DNA from: an uncultured Lachnospiraceae bacterium
GTDB taxonomy: Bacteria; Bacillota; Clostridia; Lachnospirales; Lachnospiraceae
DNA length: 64,000 bases
Assembly (NCBI GenBank): GCA_937920345.1
Contig: CALGVA010000067.1
Location: 77,477-141,476 of the forward strand
Direction of reading: 5' to 3'
The notes beneath the pieces are model-generated. The model made no database searches, was not told where the DNA came from, and was given only the letters and a program-made list of their open reading frames with translations. This document shows, in pieces, positions 25,392 to 33,635 of this stretch (position 1 is its first letter; each line of letters begins with the position of its first letter). The position numbers and the translations under genes were made by a program.

Positions 25392-25429
25392 ACGTTATTT
25401 TGCTATTCCTTCGCATAAATCAATATGTC

Positions 25430-25545
25430 TCTGAAAGCCTCTGATTTCCCTCTGGATACGTTTTATAGGCTGACTTATGAAGTTATTGAAGAGGTGCTTT
25501 AGAATCGACTGTGACTCGATACGTCAAAAATACAGATTTAATAAC
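25430..25545. repeat. Dispersed noncoding repeat, copy 1
   Basis: Roughly 70 percent identical over about 100 bases to 51425-51545, by eye. A block of 18 bases beginning TCTGATTTCCC also recurs exactly at 55646. On the minus strand both main copies contain start-less reading frames with similar peptides (NNFISQxIKRxQ), so they may be relics of a gene end. Region 25392-25745 has no intact gene. Confidence 0.55.
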
Positions 25546-25589
25546 AGTCGTTTTTTGTGCATTTTACCCATCTTTTCTTTTGTAAACAT

Positions 25590-25722
25590 TTTGTTATCAT
25601 TTTTGGAAACATTCTGGAAACATTTTGTTAACCCAGATTAAGATATAGATATAGACTTAGATATAGATATAGATATAGATTAAGACTTAGATAAAGATTT
25701 AGGTTTAGGTTTAAATATAAAT
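25590..25722. repeat. AT-rich short-repeat tract
   Basis: Direct repeats of GGAAACATTYTG-type units (25590-25632) run into many GATATA / GACTTA hexamers and TTTAGG repeats (25640-25712). Noncoding. It could be a degenerate coding linker, an unwinding element or a neutral tract; nothing decides. Confidence 0.6.
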
Positions 25723-25749
25723 AACAATGTCCAAATTCATGTGCCATAC

Positions 25750-25885
25750 TTGAATTTTCTGGAGGCTTGTGGTATATTAAGCATAAGAAAAGCACCCACT
25801 CCAAGGGTGGATGCCTCTCGATCAGGGTTAAATGTCCTTACGGACACCGCCTAGCCTGTTGGCAGACAGGTTAGGCATTTTTATT
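25750..25885 (+). ncRNA. Putative antisense antitoxin RNA (type I TA)
   Basis: A plus-strand promoter, TTGAAT (25750-25755), 17 bases, TATATT (25773-25778), would start an RNA near 25786. It ends at a strong terminator whose stem is GCCTAGCCTGT/ACAGGTTAGGC (25849-25876) followed by ATTTTTATTT. The roughly 100-base RNA overlaps the 3' end of the toxin transcript from the opposite strand, the classical layout of type I antitoxins of the TxpA/RatA and Bsr types. Confidence 0.7.
25792..25814 (-). terminator. Terminator of the toxin mRNA
   Basis: On the minus strand GCATCCACCC, a short loop and GTGGGTGC, then TTTTCTT. The end segment TGGGTGCTTTTC is exactly complementary over 12 bases to GAAAAGCACCCA near the predicted 5' end of the same mRNA (26066-26085). 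Confidence 0.7.
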
Positions 25886-26000
25886 TCTTCTTACTGTTTC
25901 TCTTGTCGAGAAAGGTCAGAAACGCAACAATCAAACTACCAAAGGACACCAGCAAGCCGATTATCCCTATAAATATCAAAATAATATCCGCAGCCGTCAT
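25881..26000 (-). CDS. Holin-like type I toxin
   Basis: 39 residues from ATG 26000, seven bases after AAGGGAGG. One membrane helix (about 5-31) then a basic end (DKRNSKKK), the shape of the putative holin-like toxin family, which depolarises or damages the membrane when overproduced. Opposed by an overlapping antisense RNA (25786-25885). It sits between the lysis genes and the accessory zone, where it could stabilise the prophage. Confidence 0.8.
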   Translation of the reverse strand: MTAADIILIFIGIIGLLVSFGSLIVAFLTFLDKRNSKKK

Positions 26001-26093
26001 ATCACGCACCTCCCTTCCTATGTACTCCTGAAAAGTCAGGGTATTGAATCGGGAGGCTACCGCCCCTGTCATGGGTGCTTTTCCATACTTATA

Positions 26094-26122
26094 ATTTTAG
26101 CATAATCTGACAGTCATTTCAA
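26094..26122 (-). promoter_or_regulatory. Toxin promoter
   Basis: On the minus strand TTGAAA (26117-26122), 17 bases, TAAAAT (26094-26099), giving a leader of about 85 bases before the toxin ATG. Confidence 0.65.
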
Positions 26123-26135
26123 CAACCGTAGCCAT

Positions 26136-26441
26136 TTACAGTGTTTTACAATTCTTACCTTTCTTGTCTGCAAGGCAGACAAAGCCGGATGGAGTTTTGC
26201 CGTAGGTTTCCGTCCCTACGTTCTGAACCTCTGCAACACTGAACTTATCTCCTCTATCATATCTTGCCAGAGCCATCGGAGTCGCTCTTCCTTTGTTTGC
26301 CCTGAATGATGAAGATAACTCACCGATTCGCTTCTGTTTTCTGCCTTTCTCGGCTTTATCGTAAATCGGCAATGTCTTTATTGCTTCGTACATTCCGGCT
26401 TTCCATTCAGCCTCTTCCACTTTGTTTACTTCTTTCTCCAT
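26136..26441 (-). CDS. Small basic phage protein after endolysin
   Basis: 101 residues from ATG 26441 behind GAGGGAGG. Helical start, basic middle (KAEKGRKQKRIGELSSSFRANKGR), beta-like end with two Cys. Not recognised. Last gene of the late transcript before the toxin locus. Confidence 0.6.
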   Translation of the reverse strand: MEKEVNKVEEAEWKAGMYEAIKTLPIYDKAEKGRKQKRIGELSSSFRANKGRATPMALARYDRGDKFSVAEVQNVGTETYGKTPSGFVCLADKKGKNCKTL

Positions 26442-26460
26442 GTTCCGTTCCTCCCTCATT

Positions 26461-27729
26461 TCATTTTGCATATACATTTCCATTTTTTCCGATTCCACAT
26501 ATCCATCCAGACGGTATCTTAATCCACACACCTCCGTCTTTTTCCTGAACATCTTTACAGGTGACGACTGTGCCTTTCTTTAAGATTCCGTTTCCATCCT
26601 GATCTGCATAACCATGGCTCTTCGCATTAACGGTCAGCTTTGTGAACTGTTTTTTCTTTCCGCTTGCAGAATCACGTATATACATATCCGATTGCAAGGT
26701 GTAATTCCTACCGACTTTGAACTTACTGGATACAGATACAGCCGTTCCAATCTGTGTTGCGCTTGAAGAAGATGTTTTTCTCGAATTCCCACTTACAACA
26801 ATAACGGTATGTCCTTTCGTCTTCGTTACCAGAATATCCCCATCAAACAGTTTCGTTGAAGACGTAACGCTCTTTCTGCTCTCAAACATTCCGGTCTTTT
26901 CCAGTGCCGCTCCCTCTGATGCTGTATTGAAATTTCCAGTATCAAATCCAGCCTCAATGCAACACGCCCTTACCAATGAACTACAGTCTGCCTCTGTCTT
27001 CGTGGCAATCTTTTTTAGCGCGCCGTACCTTTCAAGCTGGGAAATAACCGTCGTCCTCTCTCCTTGATCGTAGCCAATGTTATCATTGTTACAAGCGTCA
27101 GACATAGCAGTTGCCAGACGTTCAGCTACCGCCGCATCTTTCGCCCTGTATAGATACCACCCCTTCGAGTGCATATAGTATGTCTGAGTGCATACTTCTT
27201 TTCCGGTCTGATCACCAGCAGCTCCACCAGAGATTTTCCCATTCTCGTCAATTCGTGCGCTACCAACTTTGATAGTCACGGTCTTCACCTCATTTCCTTT
27301 GCAGAACAATTCTTTTTCCTGTTGTCTTCGACGCTCAAGTCCTCTCAAGACTTTTCCGCCTGACTTGGTATAACTCTGATCAGTGATATGCTCTGCAATT
27401 TCATTTGGCATTCTTCCATTCACCAATCTTTTCAATGTTCCCGGACCACAGTTATAGCAGAATGACACAAGTGCATCGAACTGATTTTGATTCAGCTTCA
27501 ATGAAGCGGTATAGTGATTCGTGTACTTCACAAACTGTTGTAAATCAGACAAAAACAAGGCATCCGCTTCATCCTGTGAAATGGTCTGTCCTTCTTTAAC
27601 ATCCGCTCCATTATGTCCCCAACCAATAGTGTAATACTTCTCGGTATCTACTACTTTGTATGCGGTCAATTTACATGCCTCGAAAGACTTTATCAAGGCA
27701 ATGCCCTGATTACTTATTTTCATTGCCAT
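26461..27729 (-). CDS. Endolysin: GH24 lysozyme, NlpC/P60-like amidase and SH3 domain
   Basis: 422 residues, no signal peptide. Residues 1-145 are a phage lysozyme (GH24): Glu 17 (KSFEACKLTAY), the TIGWGH strand and the QFDALVSFCYNCG helix. Residues about 150-320 carry DCSSLVRACC and, later, GHTVIVVS, the Cys and His of an NlpC/P60-type peptidase. Residues 335-422 are an SH3-like wall-binding region. Two cutting activities, on glycan and peptide, in one protein. It follows the holin-like genes. Confidence 0.92.
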   Translation of the reverse strand: MAMKISNQGIALIKSFEACKLTAYKVVDTEKYYTIGWGHNGADVKEGQTISQDEADALFLSDLQQFVKYTNHYTASLKLNQNQFDALVSFCYNCGPGTLKRLVNGRMPNEIAEHITDQSYTKSGGKVLRGLERRRQQEKELFCKGNEVKTVTIKVGSARIDENGKISGGAAGDQTGKEVCTQTYYMHSKGWYLYRAKDAAVAERLATAMSDACNNDNIGYDQGERTTVISQLERYGALKKIATKTEADCSSLVRACCIEAGFDTGNFNTASEGAALEKTGMFESRKSVTSSTKLFDGDILVTKTKGHTVIVVSGNSRKTSSSSATQIGTAVSVSSKFKVGRNYTLQSDMYIRDSASGKKKQFTKLTVNAKSHGYADQDGNGILKKGTVVTCKDVQEKDGGVWIKIPSGWICGIGKNGNVYAK

Positions 27730-27745
27730 AATCCTCTTTCCTCCG

Positions 27746-28054
27746 TCACTGTTTCAGATCTTTAAATTTCTTGATTAACTTGTCAAATCCAAACATCGCT
27801 GCGTAGGAAACAAAGAAGCCGATCACGATAAAGGCCATGAACAGATACCACGTAATCTCCATCTGCTTGATCTGCCAGTATGCAAGAAATGCCATGACTG
27901 TAAGCACAACCGACAGTATAACTACAAAAGCATTGAGGTGTGCGGTCTCTTTGAAGACGAAAATCTTTTTTACTATCTCTGTGATGATATTCACTACTAC
28001 CATCAGCGCAGCGATGATAATAAGCAACATTGATAATAATTCCTGATAATTCAT
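27746..28054 (-). CDS. Putative holin
   Basis: 102 residues from ATG 28054 behind AGGAGG; three hydrophobic segments (about 6-28, 36-57, 66-88) and a basic C-terminal tail (DKLIKKFKDLKQ). Directly upstream of the endolysin gene, where holins are encoded in siphoviruses; topology fits. Function by position. Confidence 0.72.
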   Translation of the reverse strand: MNYQELLSMLLIIIAALMVVVNIITEIVKKIFVFKETAHLNAFVVILSVVLTVMAFLAYWQIKQMEITWYLFMAFIVIGFFVSYAAMFGFDKLIKKFKDLKQ

Positions 28055-28067
28055 ATACGTTTTCCTC

Positions 28068-28460
28068 CTATCCTGCTGCATTGTCATTTTCTGCAGCGTC
28101 AATCATAATCGGTTTACTGAACGAAAGCTCATTCTTTTCAAAAATATTCATAATGCAATTCGTACCCATATACAGGCATAACGGAGCAACTATTTCTGTT
28201 ATCAGTGTCGTTGATACATCTACTACCGCATCCTTTTCAAACCATGCCAAAACATATGACATCGTAACCATCACAAGCCCATGTATGAGGACCATCGTGG
28301 TTGCTGCCTTGACGTAGGTATCAATTCTGATTTTCTTTCGACGTGCTATTTTCTTACGTCTGCCTCTTTCCTTTGCCTTGCGGCGCTCCTGTATGGTTGC
28401 GTACAAAAATAAAAAAAGAAAAGCCGAAACAAATCCGGCTACATACATCACTATATACAT
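28068..28460 (-). CDS. Membrane protein, second holin or antiholin candidate
   Basis: 130 residues: N-terminal membrane helix (1-22), a strongly basic stretch (ERRKAKERGRRKKIARRKK), two further hydrophobic segments (about 50-70 and 86-106). A perfect operator palindrome at 28466-28479 sits right before its start, so its expression may be repressed by the phage regulator. Role inferred from its place beside the putative holin. Confidence 0.6.
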   Translation of the reverse strand: MYIVMYVAGFVSAFLFLFLYATIQERRKAKERGRRKKIARRKKIRIDTYVKAATTMVLIHGLVMVTMSYVLAWFEKDAVVDVSTTLITEIVAPLCLYMGTNCIMNIFEKNELSFSKPIMIDAAENDNAAG

Positions 28461-28465
28461 CTTGT

Positions 28466-28479
28466 TTACCTCTTGGTAA
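28466..28479. promoter_or_regulatory. Perfect operator at a lysis-gene start
   Basis: TTACC-TCTT-GGTAA, six bases upstream of the ATG at 28460 and overlapping its ribosome site region. No clear promoter hexamers next to it, so it may act as a roadblock to late transcription. Confidence 0.6.
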
Positions 28480-28580
28480 GTAATTTAGTATCCTCTGAGA
28501 ACCGTTTATAGGTTCAGGGAAGCTTTGTTTAATGTTTAATGAAGAAATTATAACTAAAAGCCATAACCTTCTGAAATCAT

Positions 28581-28697
28581 CTAAAAATCGCCATATAGCT
28601 GTTTTAATCCATGATTTACCTTTTTCAAGGCTAAACAGCATGAGACCATAAGTATTGTCAACACTATCAAGATACCTCCTATTATGACAAACTTCAT
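28581..28697 (-). CDS. 38-residue membrane peptide
   Basis: ATG 28697 follows AAAGGAGGGCGG, a very strong site. One hydrophobic helix (3-23, ending MVSCCLA) and a charged tail. Not recognised; in the lysis region. The stretch 28480-28580 has no gene. Confidence 0.6.
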   Translation of the reverse strand: MKFVIIGGILIVLTILMVSCCLALKKVNHGLKQLYGDF

Positions 28698-28731
28698 AAA
28701 GCCGCCCTCCTTTCCTTCTTATCAGACTCCA

Positions 28732-29178
28732 CTACTGTAAGAAATCATGCTTCTCTAACCGCTCATCATAGACACGCTTAATATTATTGATCGCATGAGT
28801 AGCCCGATTGTTTTCATACTTCGGGTGTTCATCGCAGTAACTCTCATACTCGTCTATTTCCGCAAGGGCTTCGATAAAGTCCTCCATTGTATGCTTAATA
28901 TCCCGCAGCAATTCCGTGTTAAACTGTAAGATTCTCGCGCGGTGCAGATCGGCATCCCTTTTGTCGTCGGTCTGTATGTGGTCTTCCAATTTCTCCCGCG
29001 TTTCTTTTTGATGTTCTTTTACCTCTTCCAGTTCCTTTAAAACATCTGCATTGATAGCACGCCCAAGCGCTTTCGCTATGGCAGACCAAGGATTGATTTT
29101 GACGGGAGCGATCTGTATGATTGTTGCTAAAGTAAAAAACGTCACGCCTCCACCTGTTAAAATTTCCTGTAGGCTCAT
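28732..29178 (-). CDS. Small protein with N-terminal hydrophobic segment and coiled coil
   Basis: 148 residues from ATG 29178; the GGGAGG site lies inside a longer reading, which rules that one out. Hydrophobic residues 8-30 are followed by a long charged coiled coil (LEEVKEHQKETREKLEDH). Similar proteins sit before holins in Firmicutes phages and may attach to the membrane (XhlA-like layout). Confidence 0.65.
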   Translation of the reverse strand: MSLQEILTGGGVTFFTLATIIQIAPVKINPWSAIAKALGRAINADVLKELEEVKEHQKETREKLEDHIQTDDKRDADLHRARILQFNTELLRDIKHTMEDFIEALAEIDEYESYCDEHPKYENNRATHAINNIKRVYDERLEKHDFLQ

Positions 29179-29194
29179 ATTTTTTTCCTCCCTT

Positions 29195-29323
29195 CTATCT
29201 TCTTGATCCATATTCGATCACATCCAATTCTGAATCTGACATATAGCAAACACTATTCCTTTTTGATTTTTTCTTTTGCAGTTGCATTACAAAAGCCGGT
29301 ACAGCCTTCTGCACCAGCTCCAT
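29195..29323 (-). CDS. 42-residue phage peptide
   Basis: ATG 29323 with a weak TAAGAG site. Starts MELVQKAVPAFVMQLQKKK, basic middle, acidic-polar end. The first half also forms a GC-rich hairpin (29294-29319) followed by TTTTG on the minus strand, which could equally be a weak terminator behind the fibre gene. Confidence 0.45.
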   Translation of the reverse strand: MELVQKAVPAFVMQLQKKKSKRNSVCYMSDSELDVIEYGSRR

Positions 29324-29362
29324 ACTCTTACTTTTTGTTTTATTACTGGCTGACTCCTCTTA

Positions 29363-30547
29363 TCACACTCCCACTATAACCTTAACAATGTGGTCGTTTA
29401 CTCTGCTTATAACCCTGTAACCTGTCTCACTCTCCGTTGCAATCCCGCCAGCAGCGCAGGTACAAAAACCATTAACAACGCATGAGCCATCGTCATAAAC
29501 TGCCAATACACCCATCATTCCTACAGCGTCCCATTCTTTGCGGTTCAAGCGGAATATGTATTCTTCGTTCGGATCGTAATCCGGATTGACTTTGTAAAAT
29601 TGATACGGTACTTCTTTTTCCACTTCTTTGGTTGTCGGATTCCCTTTATCGTCAAGCACTACATTACCGTCCGTATCTGTCACATATACAGTCTCTGTTA
29701 CTGTCTGTACTCCATGCTCGATGATATAATCGCCAAATTCGTCTTTAAGGAACTGCCCCTTCCACTCCATGTCTGTGTTGCCTAATATACAAGGGTTTGC
29801 AGATACAATTCCAAGGATCCAGTCACCTGCGGCTGCTTTCTTAATTTTCTCATTGTCCATTGTCACAAAATAACCGCGGCGGTCTTCATTGTTAGGATTG
29901 CCGTCCATCCATTCAAAGAGCTCGGCGTAGTCAGCACCAGTGGATGAGTATGCCTTTTTGCACCATACCTTGCCGCCATAGTCTATTCTTACGGCGTTAC
30001 TTGCCGTGCCGCTTATACCATTACCAATGCAAAATGCTGTACCATCTCCCGCGCCTGTTTCAACTCCTGCAGTAGCTTTAGTTTCGTCGTTATAGTGCCC
30101 CATCACATGCTGATCCTTTAGTGCCGTTGTATAATTTCCTTCCGCGTGCGAACGGCTTCCCTTAGCTATTGTATTATATCCCTCTGCGTGCGCTGCATTG
30201 CCGCTTGCTTCTGTGCTATAACCCTCCGTAAATGCATAAGTGCCACTTGCCCTTGTATAATCGCCGCCCGAAAACGCATAATTGCCCGTGGCAAATGTCT
30301 GATATCCAGTCGAAAACGCACAATCGCCCGCAGCAGAAGTCTGTTGTCCGGTCGAAAACGCATGTCTACCCGTGGCAGCCGTTTCTTCTCCAAATGATGC
30401 GCTGTGCGCCCCAACTGTTGTCCCCTTATTTCTTCCCACGCTTACAGTTGAGTCTCCGTAAATACTTTTGGACGCATATAATGTTGCGATCTTATCCAAT
30501 ATCTTTTTGTAAAAATAATTAAGCCGTCTCCCTGTAATAATGCTCAT
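29363..30547 (-). CDS. Tail fibre with YadA-like head repeats and peptidase G2 autocleavage domain
   Basis: 394 residues behind AAGGAGG. Residues about 35-165 are repeats of the type TAxGxxAFSxG, forming a trimeric beta-roll stalk. Residues about 205-394 match the peptidase G2 intramolecular-chaperone domain (YAELFEWMDGNPNNEDRRGYFV ... VNGFCTCA), which helps the trimer fold and then cleaves itself. Likely a distal tail appendage that touches the host. Confidence 0.88.
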   Translation of the reverse strand: MSIITGRRLNYFYKKILDKIATLYASKSIYGDSTVSVGRNKGTTVGAHSASFGEETAATGRHAFSTGQQTSAAGDCAFSTGYQTFATGNYAFSGGDYTRASGTYAFTEGYSTEASGNAAHAEGYNTIAKGSRSHAEGNYTTALKDQHVMGHYNDETKATAGVETGAGDGTAFCIGNGISGTASNAVRIDYGGKVWCKKAYSSTGADYAELFEWMDGNPNNEDRRGYFVTMDNEKIKKAAAGDWILGIVSANPCILGNTDMEWKGQFLKDEFGDYIIEHGVQTVTETVYVTDTDGNVVLDDKGNPTTKEVEKEVPYQFYKVNPDYDPNEEYIFRLNRKEWDAVGMMGVLAVYDDGSCVVNGFCTCAAGGIATESETGYRVISRVNDHIVKVIVGV

Positions 30548-30576
30548 GATCTTGTCCTCCTTAAAAAAATTCTGTT

Positions 30577-31536
30577 TTAACTAAAAGTACCCGCGATAAT
30601 CTTATCAATGTCTGCCTCCGTGATCTCTGGCTCAGATGTGCCACCTGCTCCTGTCGCACCTTTGATACTCCCTACGTACACCCACTTTGCTGCTGACGCC
30701 GCACCAGCTAACGTACATCTGTATACATAGCCTGTCGATGTGTTAAGGTAGTAATCATTGACCAGCGCGTCCGTGATACCACTGCCCGAAAAGACCGTTG
30801 CCGTCGTGCTGGTGCCCGTGATTGCTGTTCCGCTGCTCCAGCGGCTGCCGCGGGTGCCGGTCGCACCCTTGGCTCCCGCTGCACCTGTGTCCCCTTTGGG
30901 CCCCTGTGGCCCCGTGGCTCCAGTAGCGCCTTTGGCTCCGGCTGCACCTGTCGCCCCGGTAGCACCCTTGATACTGCCAACATACACCCACTTTGCTGCT
31001 GACGCTGCTCCGGCTGTCGTACATCTGTATACATAGCCTGTCGATGTGTTAAGGTAATAATCATTGACAAGCGCGTCCGTGATACCACTGCCCGAAAAGA
31101 TCGCCGCCGTCGTGCTGGTGCCTGTAATCGCTGTGCCACTATTCCAGCGGCTGCCGCGGGTGCCGGTCGCACCCTTGGCTCCCGCTGCACCTGTGTCCCC
31201 TTTGGGTCCTTGTGGACCCGTGGCTCCAGTAGCGCCTTTGGCTCCCGCTGCACCTGTCGCTCCTTTCGCTCCATTTTTGATACTAAACGTCGATGTCTGC
31301 CCGTTGCTGCGCGTAAATGTATAGACGTTTGTACCGCCGTCTGCTGTCGATGTAGTTGTCTGTGATCCGGATACTATGTAATCTGTGGGGATATTTGCGA
31401 CTTTCTGTTTATCTGCCGTTGTGTAGTCATTTGTTGATAAACCTTTCCCTGTTTCTTTTTTTACATAAAGGTCTTTTATTTTTTTTGCCATATTTGCTAC
31501 AAGCCTTTCAAGGTCTTCTAAATAGGCAATTTTCAT
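30577..31536 (-). CDS. Collagen-like tail fibre protein
   Basis: 319 residues. A helical start (EDLERLVANMAKKIKDLY) attaches to the tail; then two Gly-X-Y collagen-like blocks (GATGPQGPKGDTG) alternate with two copies of a 65-residue globular unit (SGTAITGTSTT ... AAKWVYVGSIKG). The protein ends EITEADIDKIIAG, a motif also in the next upstream gene. The internal duplication is 102 residues long and nearly perfect in DNA. Likely a receptor-contacting fibre. Confidence 0.85.
   Translation of the reverse strand: MKIAYLEDLERLVANMAKKIKDLYVKKETGKGLSTNDYTTADKQKVANIPTDYIVSGSQTTTSTADGGTNVYTFTRSNGQTSTFSIKNGAKGATGAAGAKGATGATGPQGPKGDTGAAGAKGATGTRGSRWNSGTAITGTSTTAAIFSGSGITDALVNDYYLNTSTGYVYRCTTAGAASAAKWVYVGSIKGATGATGAAGAKGATGATGPQGPKGDTGAAGAKGATGTRGSRWSSGTAITGTSTTATVFSGSGITDALVNDYYLNTSTGYVYRCTLAGAASAAKWVYVGSIKGATGAGGTSEPEITEADIDKIIAGTFS
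30655..31266. repeat. 306-bp tandem duplication inside the collagen-like gene
   Basis: Two copies offset by exactly 306 bases (for example TTGATACT at 30662 and 30968), differing at scattered positions; 102 codons each, so the frame is kept. Evidence of recent unit duplication in a fibre gene. Confidence 0.85.
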
Positions 31537-31553
31537 CTTCCTTTTCCTCCCTT

Positions 31554-32534
31554 CTACTGGAATGCATTATTTACAATATTGTCTATTTCTTCGTCGCTGA
31601 TCCGGCTGTATATATCCGGCTCCATACCGCCCTCATTGCCTTCGTATGTACCTGCTATGATTTCATCGATCTCGCTTTCCGTTATTTCCCGGAGTACCGC
31701 ATTAATACTGTATATCTGATTCTGTAAATTAAGTGCTGCATTATCTGTAAGCTGGTCTTTCAAGATATTAAACCAGTTATAAAATTTTTCTGTCCAGTCT
31801 GTTGTACTTTCAGAAAACCATGTGTCAAATTGACCTGCTGAATCCGACAAAAACTTTTTCATTTTAGCAGTATAATCTGCGTTCAATGTATCAAATGTTG
31901 TTTTCTGGTTCGCAGTAAAACTATTTTTCCATTTGGTATATTCTGCTACCATTTCAACAAATTTGGTCTGTAATTGATTGTAAAACACCGATGTGTCCAG
32001 ATGGTCTATAGCCTGCGTCACCAGTCCACAAACATTACTGTCAAGTCTTGTGTCTGTAATATCACTCTGCGAAATAGTAGTCTGTTTTGAATTAATAGTT
32101 ACATACGCAAGGCATAATTCATAATAATCCCCTGATTCCGGACGTAATAAACTCGGTGGAACCGGATCAGATGCAGCCGTACCTTGCTTTACTACAATTT
32201 CACACAGTCTTTCCCGATAATTTGCCCTTAAAATAATCCGGTCAATACGTTTATGCCCTATATCTGTGTGCGCCTCTGCAATGGTTATTCCAAATTCTTT
32301 TTTGTCATAAGCAAATCTGCCTCGTATAATGCCTAATCCGGGTCTTACTTTCAAATTCATGCCTTTATCCGCGATCACTTGAAAGCAATCACCGGGTAAA
32401 GCTAGAACCCCATCGCTGATAATGCTTGAAATAAACAGTGCCAAGAAGTCTGAGGATTCTGCTCTGTCAAAGATAGGCATACCTTCTTCGTCATATCCTA
32501 TTATTTCGCTGTCGAAAAAACCAGATCGTAACAA
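31554..32534 (-). CDS. Baseplate/upper fibre protein
   Basis: 326 residues from TTG 32534 after GGAGGGAGG. N-terminal half (SDFLALFISSIISDGVL, GIIRGRFAYD, HKRIDRIILR) resembles baseplate proteins that link Dit to receptor-binding fibres; the middle is a long helix. The C terminus carries two copies of a short acidic motif (ITESEIDEIIAG and ISDEEIDNIV). Confidence 0.72.
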   Translation of the reverse strand: MLRSGFFDSEIIGYDEEGMPIFDRAESSDFLALFISSIISDGVLALPGDCFQVIADKGMNLKVRPGLGIIRGRFAYDKKEFGITIAEAHTDIGHKRIDRIILRANYRERLCEIVVKQGTAASDPVPPSLLRPESGDYYELCLAYVTINSKQTTISQSDITDTRLDSNVCGLVTQAIDHLDTSVFYNQLQTKFVEMVAEYTKWKNSFTANQKTTFDTLNADYTAKMKKFLSDSAGQFDTWFSESTTDWTEKFYNWFNILKDQLTDNAALNLQNQIYSINAVLREITESEIDEIIAGTYEGNEGGMEPDIYSRISDEEIDNIVNNAFQ

Positions 32535-32537
32535 TAT

Positions 32538-33629
32538 TTATACCTCCCTCCTAATTAGTTGCTGTATTGTCGTTACCTCATCAGTTCCAAATGTAATAGA
32601 CAGATTAATTGCCCCACCCTCATAGATTTCCATAATTTCCGTGATGCGTTTATCTGTAACAATGTTAATTTCTGTATTGATATAAGTGCAGAGGTCGCCC
32701 AAATCAAAATCTTTCTTATATTCCAGATTCACACAGGGATCTATACTGCTGTTTACAATTTCTATTTTCCGATGTTCTGCCAGTCTTTCTTTTCCTCTTT
32801 GTACGAGTTTAGATTGATAATCAGCCAAGGGCATTTTTGTCCCTTTATCATCCTGCCGGCTCAAATCTCTTGCATCTACCCACAATTCTTTTCTTTCTTC
32901 GCCCGGCTGTCTCAAATCCACTGTAACTATTACACGCTCTGTTCCTTCACCTTCCCCCGCAACATAAGCAAAATTTTTATAAGAACTACTGTCTCGGTTG
33001 TATACGACATTCCGGATGTTTAAAAAAGAATTAGAAAAAATAGCCCAACTGTTTTCCGTCTGACTATCCCTGCGGTCTTTTCCCTGCCACACTTCAAAAA
33101 CAAGGTCATTTGTCAAATAATCATACCGTACCCTGTGGCTAACTTCCTGCGAACTTCCGACTTTGTACAGTTTTTCACTCAAGTTGGATCCTGTCGTCTG
33201 TATATCCACTGTACCTGATACTCCGGATATTTCTCCCAGCCGCAAATGCTTAACAATGCGGTCTTCATCAGATGGGGAAATTGCAGTCCGAGTAACCAGA
33301 TCCCTCATGGCTATTTCAACATTTCCATTAAGAGTAACAGTAGTTTCAACTACTCTGTCTGTCAAAAGTACCTCGGCAAAATAACCTTTCGCATAAGATG
33401 ACCTGCTTCCGTTCTCATCCTGCGAGTAATTTACTTCACTAATAACTCCTAGCTCTACCGCGTTCTTCCGGTATAAATACTTCCCTTGATTCAGCAAATC
33501 AAAATAGCCTATTGGTGCATGCAACTCAAAGTAGCCCAATTTTTCATATCGTCTCACCCAGATCAATGTTTGAAACAATGCGACGCTACCAATCGTGTCA
33601 AAGTTTTTATCCAAAACAATAAGGTTCAT
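32538..33629 (-). CDS. Siphovirus tail-associated protein (Gp37-like)
   Basis: 363 residues. Starts with MNLIVLDKNFDTIGSVALFQTL-type strands and the WVRRYEKLGYFELHAP segment shared by the ReqiPepy6 Gp37-like tail proteins, which sit at the tail tip downstream of Dit in many Firmicutes phages. Basal hub or tail lysin-like (Tal) role likely; no peptidase motif seen. Confidence 0.8.
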   Translation of the reverse strand: MNLIVLDKNFDTIGSVALFQTLIWVRRYEKLGYFELHAPIGYFDLLNQGKYLYRKNAVELGVISEVNYSQDENGSRSSYAKGYFAEVLLTDRVVETTVTLNGNVEIAMRDLVTRTAISPSDEDRIVKHLRLGEISGVSGTVDIQTTGSNLSEKLYKVGSSQEVSHRVRYDYLTNDLVFEVWQGKDRRDSQTENSWAIFSNSFLNIRNVVYNRDSSSYKNFAYVAGEGEGTERVIVTVDLRQPGEERKELWVDARDLSRQDDKGTKMPLADYQSKLVQRGKERLAEHRKIEIVNSSIDPCVNLEYKKDFDLGDLCTYINTEINIVTDKRITEIMEIYEGGAINLSITFGTDEVTTIQQLIRREV

Positions 33630-33635
33630 ATTAGC

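Noticed and set aside
28354..28641. A 95-codon minus-strand frame overlapping the membrane protein gene
   Set aside because: It lacks a ribosome site and conflicts with the better supported genes at 28068-28460 and 28581-28697.
30655..31266. CRISPR-like repetition
   Set aside because: The repeats are in-frame collagen-like codons and a 306-bp unit duplication, with no constant repeat plus variable spacer pattern.
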